40,522 nt of DNA from Chloroflexota bacterium (GTDB taxonomy: Bacteria > Chloroflexota > Anaerolineae > Promineifilales > Promineifilaceae), in assembly GCA_009937635.1 (NCBI GenBank), contig JAACFF010000010.1, forward strand, positions 1 to 40,522. The letters are read 5' to 3'. The position numbers were made by a program, and so were the translations under genes. The notes under the pieces were generated by a model, which did not search any database, had not been told where the DNA came from, and saw nothing but the letters and a program-made list of their open reading frames with translations. Positions within the stretch are counted from its first letter, which is position 1; every line of letters begins with the position of its first letter. Positions 1 through 9,303 of this stretch are shown here, in pieces.

Positions 1-3000
1 CCGTTACATCGTAGGAGATAGTAACCAGATCGAACATTGGCAAAACGGCATCTAGGCAAACCATAAAGCCGTCACTAAATACGCCCTCAGCACTACCTTG
101 GTTCACTAAAGCTGTAGCAACGTCTCCTAAACTATTCTCAATACCAATGGTGAGAGGACCAGCCAATGATCCCTGCAAATTATCGTACGCGAATACGATT
201 TCATAAGCGCCCGGTGCACCATCCACAGTGCGATTTACAATAATTTCAAAATCGTAAGTTTCGTTCGGTTTACCAACGATCTGAACATCGTCATACTCGA
301 CGATGATGGTCTCAAGGTCCTTGGTATGTGCGACGGTCACACCGCGGTTAGCAACCGCATTATAAACAATCTCCATATCTTGCCAAAGCATTGCCGCCAC
401 ATTGGTCGGTTTACTTGCTTGCGGGATGAGCTGCGCCTGCCCGGCTGGGAATGCATAGCTGCTGTCGAAATCAAAGATTACAAATCCGTCATCTGTAAAC
501 GTTAGTTCCGGATACTCTTGGCCATAGAAATTAACGGGCTGGCCCACAGAGTATGTGTAAGCGACGTCGTTACCCTTTACATCCTCCTCCGTTTTGAAAC
601 CCTCATCTTCAAGGTTTATATATCCACCACCCAGGCGAGCAGGAGTATGACACATCTCATCTTCGGTGCTGGTAGACAAATTATATATCGCCCTTGGCGA
701 GTTGGGGTTGGCTAAAGTCCCTCTCCAAAACACGCTGTTGTTCCTGACACTTACGGATCCGCTTGATGCCTGCCCAGAACCCTCCACGTAAGTCATACCA
801 TCAGGGATCTTATCGACTATCTCGTAATCCACATCTTCATCTAGGACATTAGATTTCACTTCAATCGCGTACGACACTGTATTGCCCGGCGCAGCAGTTG
901 ACGTATCGGCCGTCTTTACAACATCATCTCCTAACCGATACAGGTCAATATTAACTCTGCCAACATCACCATGGCTACTCGGAGTAGTCCCCACCGAGAA
1001 GGCCCCATACCAAGCTTGGCCCTCATATGTGTTAATGAGGTCATATTTGACTCGTACATCGACGTTGTCCAACGCTAGTTCAGAAATAGAAGAGTCAATC
1101 GTCATGTTTCCAGCGTCGTCCAAGGACACAAATGCCGTAGACAACCTTATGTTATCCGTAACACCCCATCCCGACGCCTCTCGATTCTGGACAAGGACCC
1201 ACCAGCCGCCCGTATGCGGCATGTCAATATTGCAGTACTCATTCCACGAGGAATCTGAACTACCACAAATCTCCTCCTCGCGATCCGGTCTCCCATTCCC
1301 GTTACCGTCAAACGCTACAAAAAGGCCCGCGTCCAACGCCGTCGATTCAAGTATCTCATTTACAAATCGGATACTATTGGACGGCATATCGATTAACTTC
1401 CACCAAACTTGATCCAAATCTTCGTACGGATTGCCTGAGGGCAAATACTGCTTCAAAGAGATTTGCGAATCCCCGCCTGCTACGAACCCATGTGGATCAA
1501 AGATCAGATCGGAAGCCGGCGGCAAATTCAAGTCTTCCATCAAGTATGAACCTGCGTCACGCCGCGTATCGATAGTCACATGGTTCCCTTTCACAGCAAT
1601 TGGCAGATGCGTGGAAGGCATTGAATCTATGGTGTTATTGCTGCCTTGCGGAACAAGGTCCACTTGTCCATAAGCCCATTCTTTTTCCGGCAAACTGATG
1701 GCATCTACAGCAACTGTGAGTTCCTGTGCTGTTCCTGGGTCCAAAGTAAATTGTGCTGGCGACACCGTTCCGCTAAGACCTGACACAGAAGCTTTCCAGG
1801 TCATTGCCTGATTGGTGGCATTTCGGACATTTCGTATCCAAGCGCACCTAACCAGACAATTGCTGTTGCCCATGCTGGCAATATTCAGGGTCTTGGGATC
1901 GCCGCTCACAGCAGGGCTGGCCGCGCGATATTTATCAACTGTTTCATGTAAAACTAGGGGTGCCTTAGCCGCAACAAGTAGATCTATCCGCCCACCGCCC
2001 ATATCGAAAGGATCGGCTTTGGTCAATCCGTTTTCTTTAACGTGGTCTGTGTCCGCCGTTGTCATCAGCGCTGACTCGATTTCTGATGGAGACCAATTGG
2101 GATGCACAGCCCTTATCAACGCTCCAGCACCGGCCACATGTGGGCTGGACATGGAAGTTCCTTGGATCGACTGAAAAAGTTCGCCTTGCGCACCCTCCCC
2201 ATCATGTTCCGGGCTCGCTCCAGCCAGAATCTGTACGCCAGGAGCCGTCACGTTTGGTTTAATAATATCCAGTACGGCCGTGTTTGGACCCCGCGAACTA
2301 AACGAGGCCATCATATCGGCAGTGACGCGAGGATCATTATCCATCGTCTTCTGACCCTGTGTGAAGCTAGTTGTTACGTCGCCAGGGTATCGTTGGATAT
2401 AATCCGTGATAATCTGACCGGTATCATTCTCAACGTGCACTGCTGGGATAACAAAATTGTCAGTCGCCAGGCCTTGCTGGTCGGGATTATAGAGAATGAC
2501 ACCGCCACCTCCCCCGGCCAAAACGAAGTCACCGCGAGCCACGCGAGCAACTTCGCCACGCTGGCAGAGAACAACATCATGCGCATCAAATGTACCAGAA
2601 TTGAATGGGTTCAGACACTTGCCGCTGGCGTCTCCTTTACTATCGCCAATGCCTCTTGCATCCACGAGGTTGAAATTAGTGACGCCCTTAGTCACGGACG
2701 CACCGTAAAGTCCAGTTGGCGGCGTCCCAGGTCCTGACAAAGTAATATCACTAATAAAATGCCGGTTGCTGCTGCTCGCGCCGACCGTGGTGATCCATGG
2801 CGCGTTACCTGGCGAGCCAATAGTCTCGACGTAAGGTCCTGAATTACCGGCCGACGTTGCCACGAACACGCCTGCATCTCGGGCAGCTAAAAAGGCCAGG
2901 GCGTCGGGATCAGACCACGGATTTCCAGGATTGGTGCTCCCAATAGAGTAATTGATGACGTCCACGCCATCTCCAACAGCCTCATCTATGGCCGCCACCA

Positions 3001-3973
3001 GGTCAGACGTCACTCCCCCGCGTGGTCCTAACGCTTTATACGCGGCCACATGCGCTCGTGGCGCGATACCAGATAGGGTGCCTCGATTTATGTTTAATAA
3101 GTTTACGCTCACCGCTTCATTGCCTGCAGCCGTTGAAGCTGTGTGCGTACCATGCCCATCATCATCACGCGCTGAATCAAAAAGGCCATCATATCCATAA
3201 GATACGATTTTGTATCCGGTCAGGAAGTGCTTGGCACCGATCATTTTGTTGTTACAACCATAAGCCTGTGAGCCATCATCTGGCAGGGAACAACCGCCAT
3301 GCCAGTCCTTCGGGACCGGAAAGTTTCCATTATCCGCAAATGAGGGGTGTTCAGGCCATATACCAGTATCCACGATGCCAACAACAACGCCGTCTCCTTT
3401 TGTCCCGGCGCCATCAACTCCACCACCATCCCAAATGCTAGTTGCGCCAACAAATGAGGGCGTCACATCCGTATGTTTCTGACGCCACTGATCGCGTTGT
3501 ACACTTGTCACACCAGGTTGCTTGGCCACCATCGCCGCTTCGGCTTCCGTCATCGTTATTGCTACACCATTGTAGGTGATGTCGTACTGGTAGATCGGCT
3601 CCACTTCACGCTGTAGGTTTTTCTCTGCAGTGGCAAGAAATTGACTTTGCTTTGCTGCCAAATAATCACGATACGCCACGCTTGCGGCGCTACTGATATC
3701 TAGCTTTCTACTGGCTAGCGCAGCGGGGCTTGTCGCCTCAAGTCTGGGAATCTCACCACGATAACTACCTAGAGGAACGTCTTGCAAGCGTACAATATAA
3801 ACGGCTTCACTGGAAATCCCATCAACTGCTAGCAACTTTCCTGATCCTGGTTCAGCCAGGATTTGCCCAGCCACGAACGCGGGGGCAGATCCTTCTGCCG
3901 ACGTGCCATAGGAAACTACAATGAACAACAATATGGCGACAAATAAAAAATACATGAACGCCTTGTTCTTCAT
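1..3973 (-). CDS. Large secreted subtilisin-like serine protease (S8 family with PA insert), C-terminus cut by window edge
   Basis: Read on the minus strand from ATG at 3973, the frame stays open for 1324 codons to the window edge, so the C-terminus is missing. A ribosome site GAGGA (3986-3982) lies 8 nt before the ATG. The protein starts with a Sec signal peptide (charged MKNK, then about 17 hydrophobic residues), then an I9-like propeptide (about 50-170). The S8 catalytic triad is complete: Asp202 in IVDTG, His274 in DGHGTH and Ser607 in GTSMSSPH, with oxyanion Asn377 in AGNSGP. The long gap between Asn377 and Ser607 holds a PA domain (about 450-530), as in cucumisin and pyrolysin-type subtilases. 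After the catalytic domain come an Fn3-like region, a calcium-loop-like DGNGNG stretch at Asp889, and a DUF11-like repeat around 1015-1085. Such proteins are exported and degrade extracellular protein. All plus-strand frames here are shadows of it. Confidence 0.93.
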   Translation of the reverse strand, partial: MKNKAFMYFLFVAILLFIVVSYGTSAEGSAPAFVAGQILAEPGSGKLLAVDGISSEAVYIVRLQDVPLGSYRGEIPRLEATSPAALASRKLDISSAASVAYRDYLAAKQSQFLATAEKNLQREVEPIYQYDITYNGVAITMTEAEAAMVAKQPGVTSVQRDQWRQKHTDVTPSFVGATSIWDGGGVDGAGTKGDGVVVGIVDTGIWPEHPSFADNGNFPVPKDWHGGCSLPDDGSQAYGCNNKMIGAKHFLTGYKIVSYGYDGLFDSARDDDGHGTHTASTAAGNEAVSVNLLNINRGTLSGIAPRAHVAAYKALGPRGGVTSDLVAAIDEAVGDGVDVINYSIGSTNPGNPWSDPDALAFLAARDAGVFVATSAGNSGPYVETIGSPGNAPWITTVGASSSNRHFISDITLSGPGTPPTGLYGASVTKGVTNFNLVDARGIGDSKGDASGKCLNPFNSGTFDAHDVVLCQRGEVARVARGDFVLAGGGGGVILYNPDQQGLATDNFVIPAVHVENDTGQIITDYIQRYPGDVTTSFTQGQKTMDNDPRVTADMMASFSSRGPNTAVLDIIKPNVTAPGVQILAGASPEHDGEGAQGELFQSIQGTSMSSPHVAGAGALIRAVHPNWSPSEIESALMTTADTDHVKENGLTKADPFDMGGGRIDLLVAAKAPLVLHETVDKYRAASPAVSGDPKTLNIASMGNSNCLVRCAWIRNVRNATNQAMTWKASVSGLSGTVSPAQFTLDPGTAQELTVAVDAISLPEKEWAYGQVDLVPQGSNNTIDSMPSTHLPIAVKGNHVTIDTRRDAGSYLMEDLNLPPASDLIFDPHGFVAGGDSQISLKQYLPSGNPYEDLDQVWWKLIDMPSNSIRFVNEILESTALDAGLFVAFDGNGNGRPDREEEICGSSDSSWNEYCNIDMPHTGGWWVLVQNREASGWGVTDNIRLSTAFVSLDDAGNMTIDSSISELALDNVDVRVKYDLINTYEGQAWYGAFSVGTTPSSHGDVGRVNIDLYRLGDDVVKTADTSTAAPGNTVSYAIEVKSNVLDEDVDYEIVDKIPDGMTYVEGSGQASSGSVSVRNNSVFWRGTLANPNSPRAIYNLSTSTEDEMCHTPARLGGGYINLEDEGFKTEEDVKGNDVAYTYSVGQPVNFYGQEYPELTFTDDGFVIFDFDSSYAFPAGQAQLIPQASKPTNVAAMLWQDMEIVYNAVANRGVTVAHTKDLETIIVEYDDVQIVGKPNETYDFEIIVNRTVDGAPGAYEIVFAYDNLQGSLAGPLTIGIENSLGDVATALVNQGSAEGVFSDGFMVCLDAVLPMFDLVTISYDVT

Positions 3974-4016
3974 AGACTTTTTCCTCGGCAACAATGAGTG
4001 CTGAATGACAATACTG

Positions 4017-4044
4017 AATTTAGCTCATTTCGACACGGCGTCAA
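4017..4044 (-). promoter_or_regulatory. Promoter of the subtilase gene
   Basis: On the minus strand, TTGACG (4044-4039) is followed after 16 bp by TAAATT (4022-4017). This predicts a start of transcription near 4010 and a leader of about 37 nt that contains the GAGGA ribosome site. Both hexamers are close to the sigma-70 consensus. Confidence 0.55.
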
Positions 4045-4074
4045 CGAAATGCGTACTTGGTTAATCCCAACCAC

Positions 4075-4104
4075 ATAGCTTGAGCACAAGCCTTAAGCTA
4101 TACT
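4075..4104 (+). promoter_or_regulatory. Putative lactate permease promoter with overlapping inverted repeat
   Basis: A good -10 hexamer TATACT (4099-4104) ends 7 nt before the permease ATG, so the mRNA would start at or next to the start codon (leaderless); no ribosome site is visible. A perfect inverted repeat ATAGCTT (4075-4081) / AAGCTAT (4095-4101) with a 13-nt centre overlaps the -10, a position typical for a repressor operator. No convincing -35 is seen at normal spacing. The regulator is unknown. Confidence 0.4.
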
Positions 4105-4111
4105 CACTCAC

Positions 4112-5710
4112 ATGGAATTCTTGCTTGAACCAACGCTGGTTACCGTATTCCTCGCTGCCTCTCCGATTTTGATGGTACTCTACCTGATGATAGGTCGCCA
4201 CTGGGGCGGAAGCAAAGCTGGACCAGCGGGTTGGTTGACGGCCGTGCTTGTCAGTCTGCTCTTCTTCGGAGTTGAGTTTTCTACATTGCTCGTAGCCTGG
4301 ACTAAGGCAATTCTGCTCGCCTTCTTCGTTCTATACATCATCTGGATGGCCTTACTACTCTATAATACTGTCAACGAGGCGGGAGTCATTTCCGCAATTG
4401 GCCAGGAAATGCCGGGCATTGCCTGGGACAAACCAGCACAGGCACTGCTTCTAGCCTGGATTTTCGGCGCTTTTTTGCAGGGTGCAACAGGATTTGGCGT
4501 TCCAGCTGCAGTTGTTGCACCGTTACTGGTAGGAATGGGTTTTGCGGCCGGCGCAGCGGTGGTTATTGCCCTGCTCGGTCATGCATGGGCCGTAACATTT
4601 GGGTCGCTTGGCTCATCATTTGTGTCGCTCATAGCAAGTACAGGAATGTCTGGGAACGAATTGGCAAGCCCCACGGCCGTACTCCTCGCCATCACTTGTC
4701 TGGGGTGTGGTCTTGGCGTCCTGTGGTTGCAGGATCGAGGAACAGCCATACGCAAACGCGGCCTATTTGTAATCTTACTCACAGTAGTCATGGGCGGCAC
4801 GCAGTGGGCCATCGCCCTTTCAGGACTGTGGACCTTAGCCGCCTTGGGAGCCGGGCTGGCTGGCTTGCTAGTCGCGATTCCCTTGTTGAGCTTCGAAACC
4901 AACCGTATGGCACGGGTTCAACCTTCCGTACCCGAATCAATGACTGAGAACAACCAATCCCGAACAAAACGCTTGTTGGTCGCCTTTTTCCCATACATGC
5001 TCCTGATTATAGTCGTCCTCTTGGGGCAATTATTGTTTCGAGATGTACTAAACACCGTTAAGATCGATCCCGTTTTCCCGGCAGTATGTACGAGCAAAGG
5101 GTGGTGCATTCCCGAAGGGGCAGGCCGTTCAATTAGCATATTCGGTCATGGGGGAGCGCTGCTGCTCTATGCCAGTCTTTTAGCCTACCTCTGGTACCGT
5201 TGGCGAGGGCCGTTGCCTACAGCCTACTCCCCCAACTATAGCGGGCGAGTCATTGGGCATAAAACCCTTAAGGGTATGGTCAAACCAACTATCGGAGTCT
5301 ACTCGTTGGTGGCCATGGCCTTAACCATGGAACACGCTGGAATGACCCAGTTATTAGCTCAGGTTCTTAGTCAAACTGGCCTGCTTTTCCCGTTTCTTAG
5401 CCCCTTGATCGGAGCCTTAGGAGCCTTTATGACCGGAAGCAACACCAATAGCAACGTCGTCTTCGGTCAACTACAAGGGCAAACGGCGTCCGTATTGGCG
5501 CTATCCATACCGCTGATCTTGGCCGCACAGACAACTGGCGGAGCCATTGGCAGTCTTTTTGCCCCCGCTAAGGTGATCGTCGGCTGCAGTACAGTTTCTG
5601 GCGCTGATGAGGGTCACGTCCTCAAACTCGCCAGTATAACTGGACTGGTGATCATCGCGGTCATTGGTTTCTTGGTATGGGTACTAGCCGCTTTCATCTC
5701 ACCCAGCTAA
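4112..5710 (+). CDS. lldP: L-lactate permease family transporter
   Basis: A 532-residue, very hydrophobic protein with about 12-13 membrane helices. It carries the lactate permease family signature GATGFGVPAAV near residue 126 and the C-terminal stretch TGSNTNSNVVFG, both typical of LctP/LldP/GlcA proteins, and its length matches the family (about 530-560). It should import L-lactate, and perhaps glycolate or D-lactate, with protons across the cytoplasmic membrane. No lactate dehydrogenase or LldR-type regulator lies beside it, so the exact substrate cannot be fixed. The gene is divergent from the subtilase gene. Its TAA stop shares bases with the stop of the convergent gmk gene in the tetramer CTAA. 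The ATG seems to be used without a ribosome site. Confidence 0.92.
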   Translation: MEFLLEPTLVTVFLAASPILMVLYLMIGRHWGGSKAGPAGWLTAVLVSLLFFGVEFSTLLVAWTKAILLAFFVLYIIWMALLLYNTVNEAGVISAIGQEMPGIAWDKPAQALLLAWIFGAFLQGATGFGVPAAVVAPLLVGMGFAAGAAVVIALLGHAWAVTFGSLGSSFVSLIASTGMSGNELASPTAVLLAITCLGCGLGVLWLQDRGTAIRKRGLFVILLTVVMGGTQWAIALSGLWTLAALGAGLAGLLVAIPLLSFETNRMARVQPSVPESMTENNQSRTKRLLVAFFPYMLLIIVVLLGQLLFRDVLNTVKIDPVFPAVCTSKGWCIPEGAGRSISIFGHGGALLLYASLLAYLWYRWRGPLPTAYSPNYSGRVIGHKTLKGMVKPTIGVYSLVAMALTMEHAGMTQLLAQVLSQTGLLFPFLSPLIGALGAFMTGSNTNSNVVFGQLQGQTASVLALSIPLILAAQTTGGAIGSLFAPAKVIVGCSTVSGADEGHVLKLASITGLVIIAVIGFLVWVLAAFISPS

Positions 5711-6363
5711 ATAACAATTGGCTCCTGGCCGACGCGGCAGCGAGCGGCATCAATAATACTCAAGATCAGATCGACTGCCTTCTCTTGCTCATTCTCCGCA
5801 TTTTCCACACAGTAGTCAAACTCCTTCATTCGCTTCATTTCTTGACGTGCTGTGGCGATTCGCAAGTTGACGCCCTCGTCCGAATCCGATTCGCGTTCTC
5901 GCAAGCGCCTTACCAAGTCCTCTTCCGTTTGCGTACGCAAAAACACAGTAATTGCGTTGGGAATTAGGTTGCGCACCGTAGCTGTTCCTTGCACATCCAG
6001 GCGCATAATCACATTCTTGCCGCTGGCCAGGGCATCTCTAACCTGCTGTTTTGGGATACCCTTGTATTGCCGGTAAACAACGGCATACTCCAGCAGATCA
6101 TCCTCTTCGATCATGCGTGCGAACTCGTCGTTGCTTACAAAGAAGTAATCGCGCCCATGAAGTTCGCTGTCCCGTGCATCACGCGTCGTCGCCGTCACCA
6201 CAAAATAGAAATCTTCCGGACGGCGTTTGATTAATCTGCGAGCAACAGTATCTTTGCCTACACCAGATGGTCCTGAAATTATTACTAGAATTGGATATGA
6301 TTGGCATTGAAACAAATCTTCTGTTTTGGTCTGCTCACTCTTTTCGTTCAATCTTTTCTCCAT
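5707..6363 (-). CDS. gmk: Guanylate kinase
   Basis: A 218-residue protein with the guanylate kinase layout: P-loop GPSGVGKD (31-38), the GMP-binding segment TTRDAR...GRDYFFV, the KGIPKQQV segment and the lid ending in RLRERESDSDE. It phosphorylates GMP to GDP with ATP. The usual YGTPK motif appears here as KGIPK; I recall this as a known variant in Chloroflexota-type enzymes rather than damage. The N-terminus is about 20 residues longer than in E. coli. The ATG at 6363 is preceded by GGTGAG at very short spacing, which matches the 3' part of the anti-SD pairing. The gene faces the lactate permease tail to tail with overlapping stops. Confidence 0.96.
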   Translation of the reverse strand: MEKRLNEKSEQTKTEDLFQCQSYPILVIISGPSGVGKDTVARRLIKRRPEDFYFVVTATTRDARDSELHGRDYFFVSNDEFARMIEEDDLLEYAVVYRQYKGIPKQQVRDALASGKNVIMRLDVQGTATVRNLIPNAITVFLRTQTEEDLVRRLRERESDSDEGVNLRIATARQEMKRMKEFDYCVENAENEQEKAVDLILSIIDAARCRVGQEPIVI

Positions 6364-6433
6364 CGCTCACCGCTTGCTTTGCTTGATCGATACATAGCAA
6401 CGTATAATGATTGTATCAACAATCGATGGCTGA

Positions 6434-6511
6434 AAACAGTAAAGAAATCAATCGTCGGTTACAGGTTATAAATTGTTTGCCTAGATTATCCGTCCGTTGT
6501 TTTTACTGTTT
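6434..6511. repeat. Inverted 10-bp repeat AAACAGTAAA / TTTACTGTTT between gmk and the FmdB gene
   Basis: AAACAGTAAA (6434-6443) is the exact reverse complement of TTTACTGTTT (6502-6511), with 58 bp between. The same GTTTACTGTT core recurs as a tandem array at 37850-37873, so it seems to be a dispersed motif and not chance. This divergent intergenic region (6364-6529) must also hold promoters; a TATAAT (6403-6408) on the plus strand is present but without a clear -35. Confidence 0.5.
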
Positions 6512-6529
6512 AAGTGAGCAAGATATCAA

Positions 6530-6910
6530 ATGCCCTACTACGATTTCAAATGTGGCGACTGTAAGAAGCCAGTTCGCCTCTTCTTAACCTACGCGGAATA
6601 CGATGATTCACTTCCAGTTTGCCCATTTTGTCAAGGTGCTCATTTAAAGCGACGCATTAGTCGAGTCGCCTTAGCAAAGTCAGAAGATGCGCGAATGGAC
6701 GCCATGATGGATGACAGCGCATTGGCCGGCCTTGACGAAGAAGACCCTAAAGCGCTCGGCCGTTTTATGCGTAAAATGAGCAGAGAAATGGGAGAAGATA
6801 TGGGAGAAGAATTCGAAGAAGTAGTTGACCGCCTTGAAAAAGGGGAATCACCAGATTCCATCGAGCAGTCTATGCCTGATCTCGGTGGGGATCTAAACGA
6901 TGGCTTGTAA
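6530..6910 (+). CDS. FmdB-family zinc-ribbon protein
   Basis: A 126-residue protein starting MPYYDFKC, with two CxxC pairs (Cys8/Cys11 and Cys31/Cys34) that form the small zinc ribbon of the FmdB/CxxC regulatory family. The remaining two thirds are acidic and rich in Met, Glu and Asp (SREMGEDMGEEFEE), predicted helical and probably partly disordered. Proteins of this family are common in many phyla, and their function is mostly unknown; the name comes from a formamidase regulator. No ribosome site is evident before the ATG. It stands alone, divergent from gmk and convergent with tmk (26 bp between stops). Confidence 0.85.
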   Translation: MPYYDFKCGDCKKPVRLFLTYAEYDDSLPVCPFCQGAHLKRRISRVALAKSEDARMDAMMDDSALAGLDEEDPKALGRFMRKMSREMGEDMGEEFEEVVDRLEKGESPDSIEQSMPDLGGDLNDGL

Positions 6911-6936
6911 GCCAGCTCCAAGTTCTCAGCAAGGAG

Positions 6937-7554
6937 TCAAGCTCTGACCTTCTCCATGATGATCTTTCGTAAGTCAGCTTGCACGATATCTTCTGGCCGG
7001 TCAGCATCGATGATACGCCAGCGGAGCATATCGCGCTTAGCCAACTGGTGATAACCTTCACGCACACGCTGGTGAAAAGCAATCGCTTCCAGATCGAGCC
7101 GGTTCATTTCTGATTGGCCGGCTGCGCGGCGCGCCAGCCCACGTTCCACATCGATATCCAGAAGCAACGTCAGATCAGGAACTAGGCCCCCCGTCGCAAA
7201 CCGCGTGATGGCCACCAAGTCTGATAAATCCAGGCTACGGCCGTATCCTTGGTAAGCAATCGTACTATCTGCGTAGCGATCGCACAAGACCGTATGCCCG
7301 TTCGCCAACGCCGGGCGTATAAACTCTCGCACCAATTGTGCCCTCGAAGCTGAATACAACAGAAATTCAGTGGTCGCTCGCATTTCCGTATTCGCCACAT
7401 CGTGCAAGCATTTACGAATCTGGTCGCCAATATCTGTACCGCCAGGCTCGCGAGTGACCAAGACAGGAATACGCTTCTCTTTCAGGAATAATGCCAGTCG
7501 CTGGATTTGGCTTGACTTCCCGCTTCCTTCTGGTCCTTCAAATGTAATAAACAC
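6937..7554 (-). CDS. tmk: Thymidylate kinase
   Basis: A 205-residue protein with the TMPK pattern: FITFEGPEGSGKSS (P-loop 7-14), TREPGGT, the DRYADSTIAYQG signature and a lid with RRAA...NRLD. It phosphorylates dTMP to dTDP. The P-loop has no Arg after the first acidic residue while the lid carries arginines, which fits the bacterial type II enzymes. Start is GTG at 7554, preceded by AGGGTGAG; the reading begins FITFEG directly, as in most homologues. It is the last gene of a minus-strand group with the R3H ATPase and GNAT genes upstream; 59 bp separate it from the R3H gene. Confidence 0.95.
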   Translation of the reverse strand: MFITFEGPEGSGKSSQIQRLALFLKEKRIPVLVTREPGGTDIGDQIRKCLHDVANTEMRATTEFLLYSASRAQLVREFIRPALANGHTVLCDRYADSTIAYQGYGRSLDLSDLVAITRFATGGLVPDLTLLLDIDVERGLARRAAGQSEMNRLDLEAIAFHQRVREGYHQLAKRDMLRWRIIDADRPEDIVQADLRKIIMEKVRA

Positions 7555-7613
7555 GGACTCACCCTGGAAAACTAAGTTGCACGAGATTAAATTAAGATTC
7601 CTAAGCCGAAAAT

Positions 7614-9287
7614 CTATTGATTACGGCGCGTACTGAAAATGCGTACATGGCGCCTGGGTTCTTTGCCGTAACTATGGGAAACCAAATTGGCATGGCGTGC
7701 CATCTGATGTTGGTATCGGCGTATGGCTGCGCCAACCGGACTCAGATCCGCACTCGGCTGCCCAGCTTCAATAAGATTGATAGCTCTGGTAGTTTCCGCA
7801 ATGGCCTGTTCAAAAGGGTCAGACTGGACCACCTCCAAGTCCATCGCTTCAGCCAGGAAACGTTCCATTTGATTTACCGTATTGGCCCGCAGCACGTATA
7901 CCGGGGTGCGCTGTTGCTCGGCATTACTGATCAAACGTCGCCTCTTACGATAGTAACTCTTTAGTGTAACCAGAACGTCAGCATCTTCCAGGTTGTCCAC
8001 CATCACAATCTTTACATGCAGGCGTTTGGCGGCGTCATGCAAGCGATTTCGTGCCACACCATAGGCGAATACCTTAAGCGATTGTTCCTGTCGGCCATTG
8101 CCTTCTACACTTTCTACTCCGCTGAATACCGTCTGGCCATCGCCATCAGCTGCCTTGCGGCGTCCATTCTGCCGGCTTCGGCGCGTACTAGCTGATTGCC
8201 GGTCATGGCGCTCCCCGACTCTCTCGTTACTATCGCGAAGGCCACGCCCCCCACGTCGCCCAGTGACGGCTGGAGAGGAAAGAACCATGGTCTGACGCTC
8301 TGATTGGATTTCACCTGCATCATTCCTGTAGCGCATTTCCAATGGCAACGGCTCACCACGCAGCATCCTGTCCACTGAGTCTGTGACATCCCGGTGAACC
8401 AACAGTCTTTGCCGTTCCTGAATCTCAATTAGCACATCAAACGTCGGAGGCGCGCGCCGTTCCAACACTGTCTTTTGTGTTCCACGTCTACGCGCTTCTT
8501 CATCCGATAACGTCACACTCTCGATGCCACCTACCAAATCAGACAGCGTGGGATTAAGCAATAAATTCTCTAGCGTATTGCCATGCGCGGTTCCAATAAG
8601 CTGCACACCACGTTCGTTGATAGTGCGTGCAGCTTCCGCTTCTTGTTGCCGGCCAATCTCATCAATAACAATAACCTCAGGGCTATGGTTTTCCACGGCC
8701 TCAATCATTGTTTCATGCTGGCGGGACGGCCGAGGTACTTGCATCCGCCTCGCCTTCCCAATGGCAGGGTGCGCAATGTCGCCATCTCCACCGATTTCGT
8801 TACTGGTATCGACAATGACTACTCGCCGCTTTTCAGCCAATACGCGAGCGATCTCACGCAACATAGTTGTTTTTCCCACACCAGGGCGGCCCAAGAGAAG
8901 TATACTATGGCCATCATTCACAATCTCTTGAATAATATCGATAGTGCCGTAAACTGCTCGTCCAACCCGGCAAGTCAATCCCACCACTTGGCCCCGCCGG
9001 TTGCGTATACCAGAAATCCGGTGCAAAGTACGTGCAATTCCAGCCCTGTTGTCGTCGTCAAAATCCCCGATGCCTTCAACCACCTGGTCAATCTCCGCCC
9101 GCGTTACCTCGTCGACCCGAATAACAACATCTCCACTGACATATCGCGCTGTCGGAGCACGGCCGAGATCCATAACAACTTCCAATAATTCATCTTCCCG
9201 GCCTAATTCTTCCAAATGTGCCCGTATACTTTGGGGTAATATCCATAGCAAAGTTTTTAGATCTTCTCTAGCTTGAACGTGTACCAT
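7614..9287 (-). CDS. Ycf45-like AAA ATPase with C-terminal R3H domain
   Basis: A 557-residue protein. Residues about 1-100 form a conserved N-terminal region; the ATPase core has Walker A GRPGVGKT (133-140) and Walker B VIVIDEIGRQQE, related to SpoIIIAA and chloroplast Ycf45. A low-complexity basic and Ser-rich linker (about 330-400) follows, then the C-terminal half ends in an R3H single-stranded nucleic-acid-binding domain with the RRYQH signature. The family is annotated as R3H domain nucleic-acid-binding protein in Chloroflexota and Cyanobacteria; its cellular role is not settled. The start region is unusual: 16 bp containing the ATG are exactly duplicated, so another ATG out of frame lies 16 bp upstream. 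I chose 9287 because only this copy is in frame. No ribosome site is clear, and translation probably couples with the upstream GNAT gene. Confidence 0.88.
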   Translation of the reverse strand: MVHVQAREDLKTLLWILPQSIRAHLEELGREDELLEVVMDLGRAPTARYVSGDVVIRVDEVTRAEIDQVVEGIGDFDDDNRAGIARTLHRISGIRNRRGQVVGLTCRVGRAVYGTIDIIQEIVNDGHSILLLGRPGVGKTTMLREIARVLAEKRRVVIVDTSNEIGGDGDIAHPAIGKARRMQVPRPSRQHETMIEAVENHSPEVIVIDEIGRQQEAEAARTINERGVQLIGTAHGNTLENLLLNPTLSDLVGGIESVTLSDEEARRRGTQKTVLERRAPPTFDVLIEIQERQRLLVHRDVTDSVDRMLRGEPLPLEMRYRNDAGEIQSERQTMVLSSPAVTGRRGGRGLRDSNERVGERHDRQSASTRRSRQNGRRKAADGDGQTVFSGVESVEGNGRQEQSLKVFAYGVARNRLHDAAKRLHVKIVMVDNLEDADVLVTLKSYYRKRRRLISNAEQQRTPVYVLRANTVNQMERFLAEAMDLEVVQSDPFEQAIAETTRAINLIEAGQPSADLSPVGAAIRRYQHQMARHANLVSHSYGKEPRRHVRIFSTRRNQ

Positions 9288-9303
9288 CTTGAACGTGTAC
9301 CAT
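9272..9303 (-). repeat. Exact tandem duplication of 16 bp over the start codon of the R3H ATPase gene
   Basis: On the minus strand the 16-mer ATGGTACACGTTCAAG occurs twice in direct succession (9303-9288 and 9287-9272). The upstream copy begins at an ATG placed directly after the TAG stop of the GNAT gene, a classical coupled stop-start. Reading from it gives only 11 codons before TAG (9270-9268); the downstream copy opens the ATPase frame. Confidence 0.95.

Noticed and set aside
882-3924. A row of plus-strand open frames (for example 882-1412, 2102-2737, 3022-3441)
   Set aside because: They lie antisense to a continuous subtilase frame with a complete catalytic triad; their translations have no recognisable motif and no ribosome sites.
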